The position numbers and the translations under genes were made by a program. The notes below the pieces were generated by a model, which saw only the letters and a program-made list of their open reading frames with translations, was not told where the DNA came from and did no database searches. Below, in pieces: positions 23,369 through 31,372 of a stretch of DNA of 34,786 bases. The stretch is taken from the NCBI GenBank assembly GCA_024400545.1, contig JAKSMO010000025.1:1-34786 (forward strand), given 5' to 3'. The number at the start of each line of letters is the position of its first letter. Within the stretch, counting starts at the first letter, position 1. This DNA is from Bacteroidales bacterium. Its GTDB lineage: Bacteria > Bacteroidota > Bacteroidia > Bacteroidales > P3.

Positions 23369-23937
23369 TGACCGAACTCTATATCAAAAATATGGTTTGC
23401 CCACGATGTGTGATGGCCGTCAAGGATTTGATTGCCCGTCATGGGCTAACCATAGTTGATGTGGTGCTGGGGCTGGCACAAGTGGCCGAAGACCTAACGC
23501 CGACTCAGACTACCACGCTGCGCAACGAGCTACAATCCTTGGGGTTCGACCTTCTCGACAATCCTCAGCAGCAATTAGTTGAGCAGATACGCACTTCGGT
23601 AATCGAATGGGTGCGACAAATCTGCGAACGAGAAAAGCTTTCTTCCTATATTCAAAACAAGATTGCCAAAGACTACAGCCTGCTGAGCAAACTTTTCAGT
23701 GAAACAACTGGCATTACCATCGAGCGATACTGTATTCTTCAACGAGTTGAATATGCCAAGGAGCTGCTCTGCTACAGCGAGCTGACCAATGCCGAGATAG
23801 CCTTTCGGTCCGGATATGCCAGTCCGGCACATTTCAGTTCGCAATTCCGCCAAGAAACCGGCATGACCCCCACAACGTTCCGCCAACAAAGCGGACACCA
23901 ATCATTGAATTCCCGACGCTATATTAATGAAATCTAG
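23368..23937 (+). CDS. AraC-family regulator with N-terminal HMA-like CxxC
   Basis: 189 residues. The N-terminus (about 1-70) is HMA-like: LYIKNMVCPRC (C11, C14), then VVDVVLGLAQV and NELQSLGFDLLDN, as in metal-binding ferredoxin-like folds. The C-terminal 100 residues are an AraC helix-turn-helix pair: DYSLLSKLFSETTGITIERYCILQRVEYAKELL, then TNAEIAFRSGYASPAHFSSQFRQETGMTPTTFRQQ. It is therefore a probable one-component metal sensor controlling this operon. Its start lies within the permease stop (TAATG), so it is translationally coupled. The metal cannot be told; Cu or Zn is likely from context. Confidence 0.88.
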   Translation: MTELYIKNMVCPRCVMAVKDLIARHGLTIVDVVLGLAQVAEDLTPTQTTTLRNELQSLGFDLLDNPQQQLVEQIRTSVIEWVRQICEREKLSSYIQNKIAKDYSLLSKLFSETTGITIERYCILQRVEYAKELLCYSELTNAEIAFRSGYASPAHFSSQFRQETGMTPTTFRQQSGHQSLNSRRYINEI

Positions 23938-24005
23938 CCGCAACCTCTCTTCGTTTTCACAATAAACACCTAATTATTCAGTCACCATAAAATAATTCAA
24001 ATATT

Positions 24006-24015
24006 TTAACGTTAA
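24006..24015. promoter_or_regulatory. palindrome TTAACGTTAA before TonB receptor gene
   Basis: A perfect 10-bp palindrome 7 bases before the ATG at 24023, within an AT-rich 85-bp spacer that also has two copies of an AATTATTCA/AATAATTCA-like sequence. It could be an operator overlapping the start region, or chance in AT-rich DNA. No -7 box was found here. Confidence 0.25.
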
Positions 24016-24022
24016 GTTAATA

Positions 24023-26050
24023 ATGAGAAAGATTATTCTGACATTTCTGATGCTCCTTTTCATCGAGGGCCTGCCTCTGATGACCCGAGCCCAAGATACC
24101 GCCCGAACAGCCAAAACGCTCCCATCCATCAAGATCCGGAGTCGTCACGAGCGTAGCTTCCAAAAACTATCCTCAGTGCAACAAAGCGAGGTAATTACAG
24201 CCGACGGACTCAAGGGTCTTGCCTGCTGCAATTTGGGCGAAAGCTTCGAAAATTCGGCCAGCGTGGATGTGGGCTATTCCGATGCTGTTTCGGGCAGCAA
24301 ACAAATCCAACTGCTGGGCCTCACCGGCATTTATTCCCAGATGATGCTCGAAAACATACCTTTCCTCCGAGGCATTGCCGCGCCTTACGGCCTGGGCTTT
24401 GTTCCCGGCCAATGGATGGAGAGCATCTCGGTCAGCAAGGGTGCCGGCACTGTCAAAAATGGCTACGAGAGCATCACCGGCTGCATTAATCTGGAATACG
24501 AAAAGCCCCAACGTGGCAACCGCCTCACGCTCAACCTCTATGGCAACAGCGACCTAAAAGGCGAGCTCACCGCAAAAACCAACTGGCAGATTAACGACCA
24601 CCTTTCAACGGGTCTTTATCTCTTTGGCACATACAACACTATGGCTATCGATCACCTGGGCCACGACGGCTACATGGACTTTCCCCAACAGTCGCAAATC
24701 AACATCGTCAACCGCTGGCTCTACCAGGCCGACAATGGCTACCACTCTATCTCGCTCATCAACTACACTCACGAAGACCGCCTCGGGGGCAACATGAACT
24801 TCACCCGACAGATGCGGGGTTCCGACACCATTTATGGCTTCGGTGGCATCACCAACCGCTTGCATTTCTTCACCAAAAACGGCCTCCCGCTCTCCGACAA
24901 GACAAGCCTCGGAACTCAGATTTCGGCTTCCTATACCGACCAGGATGCCTTTTACGGACAATCCGACTATAAAGCCAGCGAGACCGACCTCTATGCCAAC
25001 GTGCTGCTCGATGCCATCACGGGTGCCTTTTCCTCCGTCACCGGAGGGATCTCTATGCGTTTCAGCAATATAAACGAAACCTTGATTTCCAATCCCTTTA
25101 TCGGTGCTGCCACTTTCTGCAACGACACCCTCGGCTGGGGAGCCCTGCAGGAAATCGTTCCCGGTGTTTTTGGCGAATACACCCTCAAGCTCGGCACCAT
25201 GTTCACCACAACCCTCGGACTCCGTTACGACTACAACTCATTCTTCCACAAAAACCTCGTCACCCCGCGTTTCCACCTCCGATGGGAACCCTTGGAAGGC
25301 TACATACTTCGTGCTTCGGCCGGACGTGGTTTCCGCGCCCCCAACATCATTGCCGACAACATCGGGGTGCTGGCCTCCAGCCGCAATATTCATGTAAACG
25401 GTCCCATTGATATGGAGGAGTCGTGGAATAGCGGAGTCAACCTCACCAAGAGCTTCAAGCTTGGCAAAGACGGAAAGATACGTTTCACCGCCGACTATTA
25501 CCACACCGAGTTTGTCAACCAACTAGTGGCCGACTACGACCTTACCGCCACCGACGCCTATTTCTACAACCTGGAGGGCCGCAGCTATTCCGATGTCGTT
25601 CAACTCGACATCAACATCGAGCCTATCCAAAATTTTGAAATCACGCTGGCCGGCAAATACAACGACGTAAAATGCACCTATCACGGCCAACTCCTCGACA
25701 AGCCCTACACCTCCAAATGGCGTGGCCTCCTGGTGCTCACCTACCATACTCCTTTCGAGAAATGGCGCTTCGACCTCACCACCCAGCTCAATGGCCCTCA
25801 ACGCCTGCCCCTCAACGTCAGCAGCCACAACGGATACACCCAGCCTTACATATATATGCTCGGCCAAATCACTCGCAAATTCAAGCACTGCGAGGTATAT
25901 GGCGGAGTTGAAAACCTCACCAACCACGTTCAGCACCATCCCATTGCCGGCTACGACCAGCCATTCACCCAGGTCTTCGACGCCTCGGTGGTGTATGCGC
26001 CGTTGATGGGCCGCTTGTTTTATCTAGGATTCCGTTATAATTTACGCTAA
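24023..26050 (+). CDS. TonB-dependent outer membrane receptor, metal-associated
   Basis: 675 residues with a signal peptide ending near MTRAQ. The plug domain (about 35-165) has the subfamily motif GLKGLACCNLGESFENSASVDVGYSDAVSGSKQIQLLGL, the GIAAPYGLGFVPGQW turn, and ISVSKGAGTVKNGYESITGCINLEY. The remaining roughly 500 residues form the beta-barrel with RASAGRGFRAPNI and an aromatic end, FRYNLR. The carboxypeptidase-like N-terminal domain common in Bacteroidota receptors is absent. It imports a substrate across the outer membrane using TonB energy; co-localisation with HMA proteins suggests a metal complex. A 1-base gap separates it from the next gene. Confidence 0.92.
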   Translation: MRKIILTFLMLLFIEGLPLMTRAQDTARTAKTLPSIKIRSRHERSFQKLSSVQQSEVITADGLKGLACCNLGESFENSASVDVGYSDAVSGSKQIQLLGLTGIYSQMMLENIPFLRGIAAPYGLGFVPGQWMESISVSKGAGTVKNGYESITGCINLEYEKPQRGNRLTLNLYGNSDLKGELTAKTNWQINDHLSTGLYLFGTYNTMAIDHLGHDGYMDFPQQSQINIVNRWLYQADNGYHSISLINYTHEDRLGGNMNFTRQMRGSDTIYGFGGITNRLHFFTKNGLPLSDKTSLGTQISASYTDQDAFYGQSDYKASETDLYANVLLDAITGAFSSVTGGISMRFSNINETLISNPFIGAATFCNDTLGWGALQEIVPGVFGEYTLKLGTMFTTTLGLRYDYNSFFHKNLVTPRFHLRWEPLEGYILRASAGRGFRAPNIIADNIGVLASSRNIHVNGPIDMEESWNSGVNLTKSFKLGKDGKIRFTADYYHTEFVNQLVADYDLTATDAYFYNLEGRSYSDVVQLDINIEPIQNFEITLAGKYNDVKCTYHGQLLDKPYTSKWRGLLVLTYHTPFEKWRFDLTTQLNGPQRLPLNVSSHNGYTQPYIYMLGQITRKFKHCEVYGGVENLTNHVQHHPIAGYDQPFTQVFDASVVYAPLMGRLFYLGFRYNLR

Positions 26051-26051
26051 T

Positions 26052-26429
26052 ATGAAGAAATTTGCATTCATCCTGATGATTTTTGCCACCCTGTGTGGCA
26101 CAGCCATGGCGCAACAGAAAAAGTTGCCTGCCGATGCCAAAACTGCCGAAATCAGCCTCCCCGGCTGGTGCTGCAAGAGTCTGATCCCCACCATCGAGAA
26201 CACACTTGCCTACGAACGGGGCGTAGTGAGCTGGACTCTCGACAAAGACCACAAAAAGGTCACCGTAGTGTATCGCAGCAAGAAAACCAACCCCGACAAG
26301 ATCGAAAAAGCCTTGTCCAAAAACGGTGTACGCACCCAACACTACGCTGCCGACCCTCGTGCCGTCAACGACCTGCCCAAATGCTGCCAACCGTCCAATC
26401 GTGGCGAACAATCGAGCTGCAACCACTAA
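26052..26429 (+). CDS. small secreted HMA-like metal-binding protein
   Basis: 125 residues. Signal peptide 1-20 (KFAFILMIFATLCGTAMA). The mature part has an HMA-like fold: AEISLPGWCCKSLIPTIENTLAYERGVVSWTLD, then KVTVVYRSKKTNPDKIEKALSKNGV. The usual CxxC is replaced by adjacent C40-C41. The tail adds Cys and His (LPKCCQPS, SSCNH) that could extend a metal site. Likely a periplasmic metal chaperone for the receptor or for the permease. Starts 1 base after the receptor stop; hydF follows after 30 bases. Confidence 0.8.
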   Translation: MKKFAFILMIFATLCGTAMAQQKKLPADAKTAEISLPGWCCKSLIPTIENTLAYERGVVSWTLDKDHKKVTVVYRSKKTNPDKIEKALSKNGVRTQHYAADPRAVNDLPKCCQPSNRGEQSSCNH

Positions 26430-26459
26430 TCAACTGGCCAACCACCTTCACCAACAATC

Positions 26460-27668
26460 ATGAGAGGCAACGAATTAAAACCACATATCGGCATCTTTGG
26501 CCGTAGAAACTACGGCAAAAGTTCGCTCATCAATTTCATTACCGGACAAGACATTGCCATCGTTTCCAATCTGGCCGGCACCACTACCGACCCCGTTAAG
26601 AAAACCATGGAAATCGGCGGCGTGGGTCCCGTGGTATGGATCGACACGGCAGGCATCGACGACGAAGGTGCTGTGGGCGAGCTGCGCATCCAAAAGAGCC
26701 TTGACATACTCAGCCAGTCCGACCTTGCCCTCATTCTTTTCACCAACAACCAGTTTGATTCCGAAGAGATTGCCCTAGTGCAGCACTGCCGCCAGCGCCA
26801 GATACCCTATGTGCTTATCTACTCGCAGAGCGACCGCAGCGAGCCCAACCCCGATCTGATATCCCGCATAGAGCAGGATTACGACACCCAGGTATTTGTA
26901 ATGACCACCCTCAATCCGGACCTACGCGAACCGCTCACCTCGCTCATCCGCAACAGTCTGCCCGAATCTGCCTACATCCACAAATCACTGCTCGACGACG
27001 TTATCTCTGCCGGCCACACCATCGTCCTCGTCACCCCCATCGACTCCTCTGCTCCCGAAGGGCGCATGATACTTCCCCAAGTGCAGGTGCTGCGCGACAT
27101 TATGGACCACCACGCCACAGCCTATTTCTGCCAGCCCGCCGAGCTTGCCGATCTCTTGGCCGGACTCAAAAATCCGCCACACCTTGTCATCACCGACAGC
27201 CAGGCCTATGCCCAAGTGGCGCAGATAGTGCCACCCCACATCTTTCTCACCAGCTTCAGCGTGGTGCTGGCTCGCGCCAAAGGCCTCTTTTCAAACTATG
27301 TGGCCGGCACCCCCACCATCGACAAGCTTCAGGATGGCGACCGAGTGCTCATGCTCGAAAGTTGCACACACAACGTCACCTGCGAGGACATTGGCCGCGT
27401 AAAACTGCCCAAACTGCTAGCCCGCCACACCGGCAAGCAACTCCTGTGCGATACCGTGTCAGGCTTTTCCAATCTCCCGCATCCTATACACCATTATGCT
27501 CTCGTCATCCAATGCGGAGGGTGTGTACTCACCGCCAAGCAGATAGCCTCGCGCCTTGCCCCGGCCATCGATGCCGGCATACCCGTTAGCAACTACGGCT
27601 TGGCCATCGCCTACATGAATGGCATATTCCAACGATCCATGCAAATATTCTCAAACCCACAAAAATAG
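26460..27668 (+). CDS. hydF: [FeFe]-hydrogenase maturation GTPase HydF
   Basis: 402 residues. The N-terminal GTPase domain has the P-loop GRRNYGKSS (14-22), a GTTTDPV switch and DTAGIDDEG. The central part handles dimerisation. The C-terminal iron-sulphur site matches C302-x-H304 followed 47 residues later by C352-x-x-C355, i.e. the known HydF CxHx(46-53)CxxC motif. HydF is the scaffold on which HydE and HydG build the 2Fe subcluster of the H-cluster; a cytoplasmic role in hydrogen metabolism is implied. hydE and hydG are not in this window. The gene is 5 bases ahead of folA and may be co-transcribed with the metal module. Confidence 0.95.
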   Translation: MRGNELKPHIGIFGRRNYGKSSLINFITGQDIAIVSNLAGTTTDPVKKTMEIGGVGPVVWIDTAGIDDEGAVGELRIQKSLDILSQSDLALILFTNNQFDSEEIALVQHCRQRQIPYVLIYSQSDRSEPNPDLISRIEQDYDTQVFVMTTLNPDLREPLTSLIRNSLPESAYIHKSLLDDVISAGHTIVLVTPIDSSAPEGRMILPQVQVLRDIMDHHATAYFCQPAELADLLAGLKNPPHLVITDSQAYAQVAQIVPPHIFLTSFSVVLARAKGLFSNYVAGTPTIDKLQDGDRVLMLESCTHNVTCEDIGRVKLPKLLARHTGKQLLCDTVSGFSNLPHPIHHYALVIQCGGCVLTAKQIASRLAPAIDAGIPVSNYGLAIAYMNGIFQRSMQIFSNPQK

Positions 27669-27673
27669 CAACC

Positions 27674-28228
27674 ATGGTAGATATACATCCCAAACCCAAT
27701 ATCTCAATGATAGTGGCCTGCGCCCAAAACATGGCCATTGGCAAAGACAACGACCTCCTATGGCATATCAGCGACGATCTTAAGCGCTTCAAGGCACTCA
27801 CTAGTGGCCATGCTGTCGTTATGGGCCGCAAAACATTCCAATCGCTGCCCAAAAAACCGTTGCCCAAACGGCGCAACATCGTGCTCACCCACGACACTGA
27901 CTTCCATTTCGACGTTCCTGCCACAGCCACCGGCACTCTCGAAATTGCCCACAGCCTGACACAAGTAGAAAAGATGATCGCCAACGAGGAAGAGACCTTC
28001 ATAATCGGAGGTGCCGCCATCTACAAGGCTTTCCTGCCCATGGTCAAAAACCTCTATGTCACCTGGGTCTATCAAGACTTCGACGCCGATGTCTATTTCC
28101 CCGTCATCGACCGCTCCGTCTTTCAGCAGGTCAAAATCACCGACAAACAGCTAGATCCCGAAACCGGACTCTATTTTGCCTACGCCGACTACATCCGCAA
28201 GCACGACATCCTCGATTTTATAATCTAG
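27674..28228 (+). CDS. folA: dihydrofolate reductase
   Basis: 184 residues. DHFR features in order: ISMIVACAQNMAIGKDNDLLWHISDDLKRFKALT (nucleotide/folate site with catalytic acid), HAVVMGRKTFQSLP, KRRNIVLTHD, EETFIIGGAAIYKAFLP and LYVTWVYQDFDADVYFP. It reduces dihydrofolate to tetrahydrofolate with NADPH in the cytoplasm. It is slightly longer than the E. coli enzyme at the N-terminus and C-terminus. Start 5 bases after hydF, so it shares its transcript. No regulatory site is seen. Confidence 0.95.
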   Translation: MVDIHPKPNISMIVACAQNMAIGKDNDLLWHISDDLKRFKALTSGHAVVMGRKTFQSLPKKPLPKRRNIVLTHDTDFHFDVPATATGTLEIAHSLTQVEKMIANEEETFIIGGAAIYKAFLPMVKNLYVTWVYQDFDADVYFPVIDRSVFQQVKITDKQLDPETGLYFAYADYIRKHDILDFII

Positions 28229-28297
28229 CAACTGTTTCAACCGGCATTTACAATCTTTTCATTACAAAAACCTTAACAAAACCAATTCATCCATTTT

Positions 28298-29158
28298 ATG
28301 AAATCTTACCGTACCTATCTGATCCTAGCCTCTGCCATGGTGGCATTTGTGTTTGCCTCCTGCCAAAAGGAGCCCGAAATCACCCCCATCTATCCCGATA
28401 CCTCCGATAATACCACCGACACCATCCCCGATACCCCCAACGTACCAGAGGAGGCTCTCTCCGGACTCTTCTCCGTTGCCGACAACCACCAGGTGCGCTT
28501 TGCACAGGGCAACCTCCAGTACGCCGACGGCTCCTGGCGCATTGCCGAGCAGCAATACGACTTCCTCCGTGCTTTTGACGACAATATCTGGGATCATTTT
28601 GGTTGGAGCACTGCCAACACCAACTACGGTCTCCTGACTTCCAGCTCCGACAACAGCTATTCCGGCGAATATGTCGAGTGGGGCACGGTATTTGGTGCTA
28701 ACTCCCCCTGGCGCACCCTCACTGCCGACGAGTGGATTTATCTGCGATTCAACCGCGCCGATGCTTATTCGCTGTGCGCCACCGGCTCCATTCAGCTGGC
28801 CGACGGCTCTACCGTGAAGGGTTGTTTCTTCCTGCCCGACAACTGGGTGCTCCCCGAGGGCTGCACCTTCAATGCCGGACTGGGACAAATCCATACCGAC
28901 TACAGCCGCAACACCTACAGCGTTGTAGATGGCACCTGGGCCGCCATGCAAGCCGCTGGTGCCGTGTTTCTGCCCGCTGCCGGCACCCGTCATGGCTATA
29001 GCTTCAATTCCGTCAGCTCCCATGGACGCTATTGGACAGCCCCCAGCGATAGCTACTACCTCTACTACCTCTATTTCACTGGCCGCAGCATCGATTGCAC
29101 CAACACCTACGGCCCCAGCTACGGCAACTGCGTCCGCCTTGTTATCGACAAGGACTGA
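28298..29158 (+). CDS. putative lipoprotein with Gly/Tyr-rich C-terminal domain
   Basis: 286 residues. Lipoprotein signal with lipobox VFASC (Cys about 21), then an acidic Thr/Pro/Asp linker (about 25-52). The body begins FSVADNHQVRFAQGNLQY, followed by YDFLRAFDDNIWDHFGWST and WGTVFGANSPWRTLTADEWIYL. It ends with AGAVFLPAAGTRHGYSFNSVSSHGRYWTAPS and NCVRLVIDKD, which recalls the surface-exposed domains repeated in many Bacteroidota lipoproteins (fibrobacter-type paralogous domain). Outer-membrane location likely. Function unknown. Stands alone, with 69 bases after folA and a long gap behind. Confidence 0.8.
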   Translation: MKSYRTYLILASAMVAFVFASCQKEPEITPIYPDTSDNTTDTIPDTPNVPEEALSGLFSVADNHQVRFAQGNLQYADGSWRIAEQQYDFLRAFDDNIWDHFGWSTANTNYGLLTSSSDNSYSGEYVEWGTVFGANSPWRTLTADEWIYLRFNRADAYSLCATGSIQLADGSTVKGCFFLPDNWVLPEGCTFNAGLGQIHTDYSRNTYSVVDGTWAAMQAAGAVFLPAAGTRHGYSFNSVSSHGRYWTAPSDSYYLYYLYFTGRSIDCTNTYGPSYGNCVRLVIDKD

Positions 29159-29349
29159 CACCCTTAATTATTTAAGATTTAAGACTTAAGCTTGTAGAGT
29201 GGGGCGGCAGCCGTTCACGTCCTCTCCCTCTCTACAATATGCATACTACATTCTAGACGGGTAGCACTGCGACAACAATGCCCATTATCGCCCGCTCTAT
29301 CCATTCAGTTTGCCAAGGTGGTGGAAATATACTAGCTCCGCTAAAGCCG

Positions 29350-29385
29350 ACGGAGCTTCTTCGGAGCTTCTTCGGAGCTTCTTCG
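29350..29385. repeat. 11-bp tandem repeat (CGGAGCTTCTT) x3
   Basis: Three head-to-tail copies of CGGAGCTTCTT followed by CG, with a TT-CG variation at the end. Unit length (not a multiple of 3) and location in a non-coding gap argue against a coding repeat. Such arrays can vary in copy number by slippage; a regulatory role is not evident. Confidence 0.6.
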
Positions 29386-29684
29386 AGACAACACCAGTAC
29401 GGAAATATAAGAAATGCCAAACACCGAATCACCTCCCCAGAAGCATCAATTCAACTTCGCTCCCCAGCCGCATCCCAACGTCTATTGATCCCGTGCGTAA
29501 TACAACGAGAAAAGAGAGCATATGGGATGGATAAGGGACTTGATGTGGAGCCTCTATGGAGTCACAACAAATCTGCTGGCACAGTCCATGTTGGCATCGA
29601 CAGATGAGGGGATAGAGAAGGTTTGACGTTCAGGAATAATAAAATAGTTAGCAACATTTTTTTTATTATTTCGCTCACTTTTCG

Positions 29685-29692
29685 TATCTTTG
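29685..29692 (+). promoter_or_regulatory. -7 box TATCTTTG for apt
   Basis: Perfect TATCTTTG, 23 bases before the apt ATG at 29716; the -33 region is only T-rich. It supports the ATG at 29716 over the longer upstream extension of the same frame. Confidence 0.65.
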
Positions 29693-29715
29693 CAATTCCA
29701 AAAAAGGCGAAATTA

Positions 29716-30291
29716 ATGAACTATTTAGACGTAATTAATCATTACCCCGACTTCCCAAAACCGGGAATTGACTTCATAGACATCCTGCCCTTCTTATCGA
29801 ACAAGGAGGCTTTTAATGAGATAGTTAGAGACATTGACGCTCATACGCACTGCCCCAACGTGGTGACGGTGGAGGCTCGCGGTTTCTTGTTTGCCGCACC
29901 ACTGCTCACGCAGTCGAAATTGGTGCAGAACATTGTGCCAATTCGCAAAAAAGGCAAGCTCCCGTTCAGCAAGGGCGACCTGCATGATGTGGAAATCATG
30001 AAGGAATATGGTGCCGACCATGTGTATTACCGCCTTTCCGATATCGCCGCAGGCAAGCCCAACGGCGACACTTTTGAGCTGACTTTCTTTGACGATATTC
30101 TGGCCACAGGCGGCACCGCCATTGGCATTGCCGAGGCACTGAACAAGGAAACCGTGGTGCTGGACGGCAAGGAGTATAAGGTGAAGGTGAAGGAATTCCT
30201 CTTCTTGGTGGAGTTTCCCGACCTTTATGACCACGACCGCATCAACGCCATTGCCCCCGTGCACTCGTTTGCCCAGGTGGCTGGCGAATAG
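29716..30291 (+). CDS. apt: adenine phosphoribosyltransferase
   Basis: 191 residues from ATG 29716. Type I phosphoribosyltransferase motifs: YPDFPKPGIDFIDILPFL, VTVEARGFLFAAPL and the PRPP-binding loop FFDDILATGGTAIGIAEAL. The C-terminal helix-strand contains EFLFLVEFPDL. It salvages adenine to AMP using PRPP in the cytoplasm. The frame extends upstream to 29623, but that would place the promoter box inside the gene. A second rightward gene group follows 43 bases later. Confidence 0.93.
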   Translation: MNYLDVINHYPDFPKPGIDFIDILPFLSNKEAFNEIVRDIDAHTHCPNVVTVEARGFLFAAPLLTQSKLVQNIVPIRKKGKLPFSKGDLHDVEIMKEYGADHVYYRLSDIAAGKPNGDTFELTFFDDILATGGTAIGIAEALNKETVVLDGKEYKVKVKEFLFLVEFPDLYDHDRINAIAPVHSFAQVAGE

Positions 30292-30334
30292 TGATATGTT
30301 GCATTTTTTATTTTTTTGAAAAAAAAGAAAGACT

Positions 30335-30733
30335 ATGAAAAAATTGTTTGTGGCCATAGTGGCCTTGTTGAGCTTGACTTGGGTATCGTGCGTGAGAGAA
30401 TCGACCTACACGATTCATTATACCGACGATGTGGCCGAGTTTGCTAATATTACAGTGTTTGAGTATGACTATAACGGCGATTTGCTGGTGCGTCGAGAGA
30501 TAAAGGATGCTAAGAACGAGGTGTATGAATATACCTCGTGGGACGGCACTTACGACCTGGTGATTGGCGTGGAAGGCATAGTGAACGGAAGAATCATGGA
30601 ATGGTATTCGGCAGATATTTTCCGTGTGGAGCCCGAACACAACACCGATATCGAGGTGAACTTTAGAACAATGAACACCCAGGATTACAATCCGATGAAT
30701 GCTAACGACAGGGTGTCGCGTTATTTATATTGA
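30335..30733 (+). CDS. putative lipoprotein (132 aa)
   Basis: 132 residues with a lipoprotein signal (LTWVSC, Cys about 19). The mature part is beta-rich: YTIHYTDDVAEFANITVFEYDYNGDLLVRREI, TSWDGTYDLVIGVEG and NTDIEVNFRTMNTQDYNP. No recognised family; the size and pattern resemble small Bacteroidota lipoproteins of fimbrial or FimB/Mfa-type beta-sandwich fold, which is a weak suggestion. 24 bases ahead of the DUF4254 gene, same transcript likely. Confidence 0.7.
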   Translation: MKKLFVAIVALLSLTWVSCVRESTYTIHYTDDVAEFANITVFEYDYNGDLLVRREIKDAKNEVYEYTSWDGTYDLVIGVEGIVNGRIMEWYSADIFRVEPEHNTDIEVNFRTMNTQDYNPMNANDRVSRYLY

Positions 30734-30757
30734 TGATTACCCGAAAAGTGGAAGATA

Positions 30758-31372
30758 ATGAAAGCTTGCGATCTTTTTGATATTTTTACCCGTCAGATTG
30801 TTGACTACCACCAGACCGACTCGGTGGACGCCTCAACGGTGAATCCTTTTGCTGAAGGTACGTTTGAACATCTGCTTTGGGAAAAGAGTTTTATTGATAC
30901 GGTGCAGTGGCACTTGGAAGATTTGATACGCCCCGACGATGTGGATCCGGTGGAAGCCCTGCGGCTGAAACGTTGGATAGACAAATCGAACCAAAACCGC
31001 ACCGATATGGTGGAGCGGATTGACGACCACTACATGCAGGCCTTTGCACAAGTGACCCCGCTACCCAACGCAAGAATCAACACCGAAACCCCAGCCTGGG
31101 CTATTGACCGACTGTCGATTTTGGCGCTGAAGATCTACCATTTTGGCATTGAGGTGAACAGGACCGATGCCGACGAGGCCCACCACGCTAAATGTAGCGC
31201 CAAATACGAGACACTGCTGGTGCAGAAACAGGACTTGATGATGGCTATTGACTATTTGCTGGAAGAGCTGGCCGAAGGTAAGAAGGTGATGAAGTTGTAC
31301 AGACAGATGAAGATGTATAACGACCCATCGCTGAATCCAATGCTGTATGGAAAGGTGAAAGGCGAAAAGTGA
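30758..31372 (+). CDS. DUF4254 domain protein
   Basis: 204 residues, all-helical and soluble. DUF4254 hallmarks: NPFAEGTFEHLLWEKSFIDTVQWHLEDLIRPDDVDP near residues 28-65, then LKRWIDKSNQNRTDMVERIDD, ETPAWAIDRLSILALKIYHF, and a C-terminal KVMKLYRQMKMYNDPSLNPMLYG. The family has no established activity but commonly precedes glycosyltransferase family 9 genes in Bacteroidota, as here. Its stop overlaps the GT9 start by four bases (GTGA), so the two proteins are translated together and probably act together in surface polysaccharide assembly. Confidence 0.85.
   Translation: MKACDLFDIFTRQIVDYHQTDSVDASTVNPFAEGTFEHLLWEKSFIDTVQWHLEDLIRPDDVDPVEALRLKRWIDKSNQNRTDMVERIDDHYMQAFAQVTPLPNARINTETPAWAIDRLSILALKIYHFGIEVNRTDADEAHHAKCSAKYETLLVQKQDLMMAIDYLLEELAEGKKVMKLYRQMKMYNDPSLNPMLYGKVKGEK

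Larger units (their letters stand above)
29159..29715. other. intergenic region with inverted and tandem repeats
   Basis: About 560 bases without a convincing gene. TTGTAGAG (29192-29199) and CTCTACAA (29230-29237) can pair around a GC-rich core, perhaps a terminator-like hairpin for the lipoprotein gene but without a clear T-run. An 11-bp tandem repeat lies at about 29350-29385. A TATCTTTG promoter box for apt is at 29685-29692. Short ORFs here (for example 29278-29607) have atypical composition and are not called. Confidence 0.5.

Noticed and set aside
28325-29161. 278-codon minus-strand ORF
   Set aside because: Antisense to the lipoprotein gene at 28298-29158; a Gly/Ala/Val-rich translation with no signal or motif, caused by GC-rich codons.
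29278-29607. 109-codon plus-strand ORF in the gap before apt
   Set aside because: Runs through the 11-bp tandem repeat, has Ser/Arg-rich composition and no start signals; probably non-coding.
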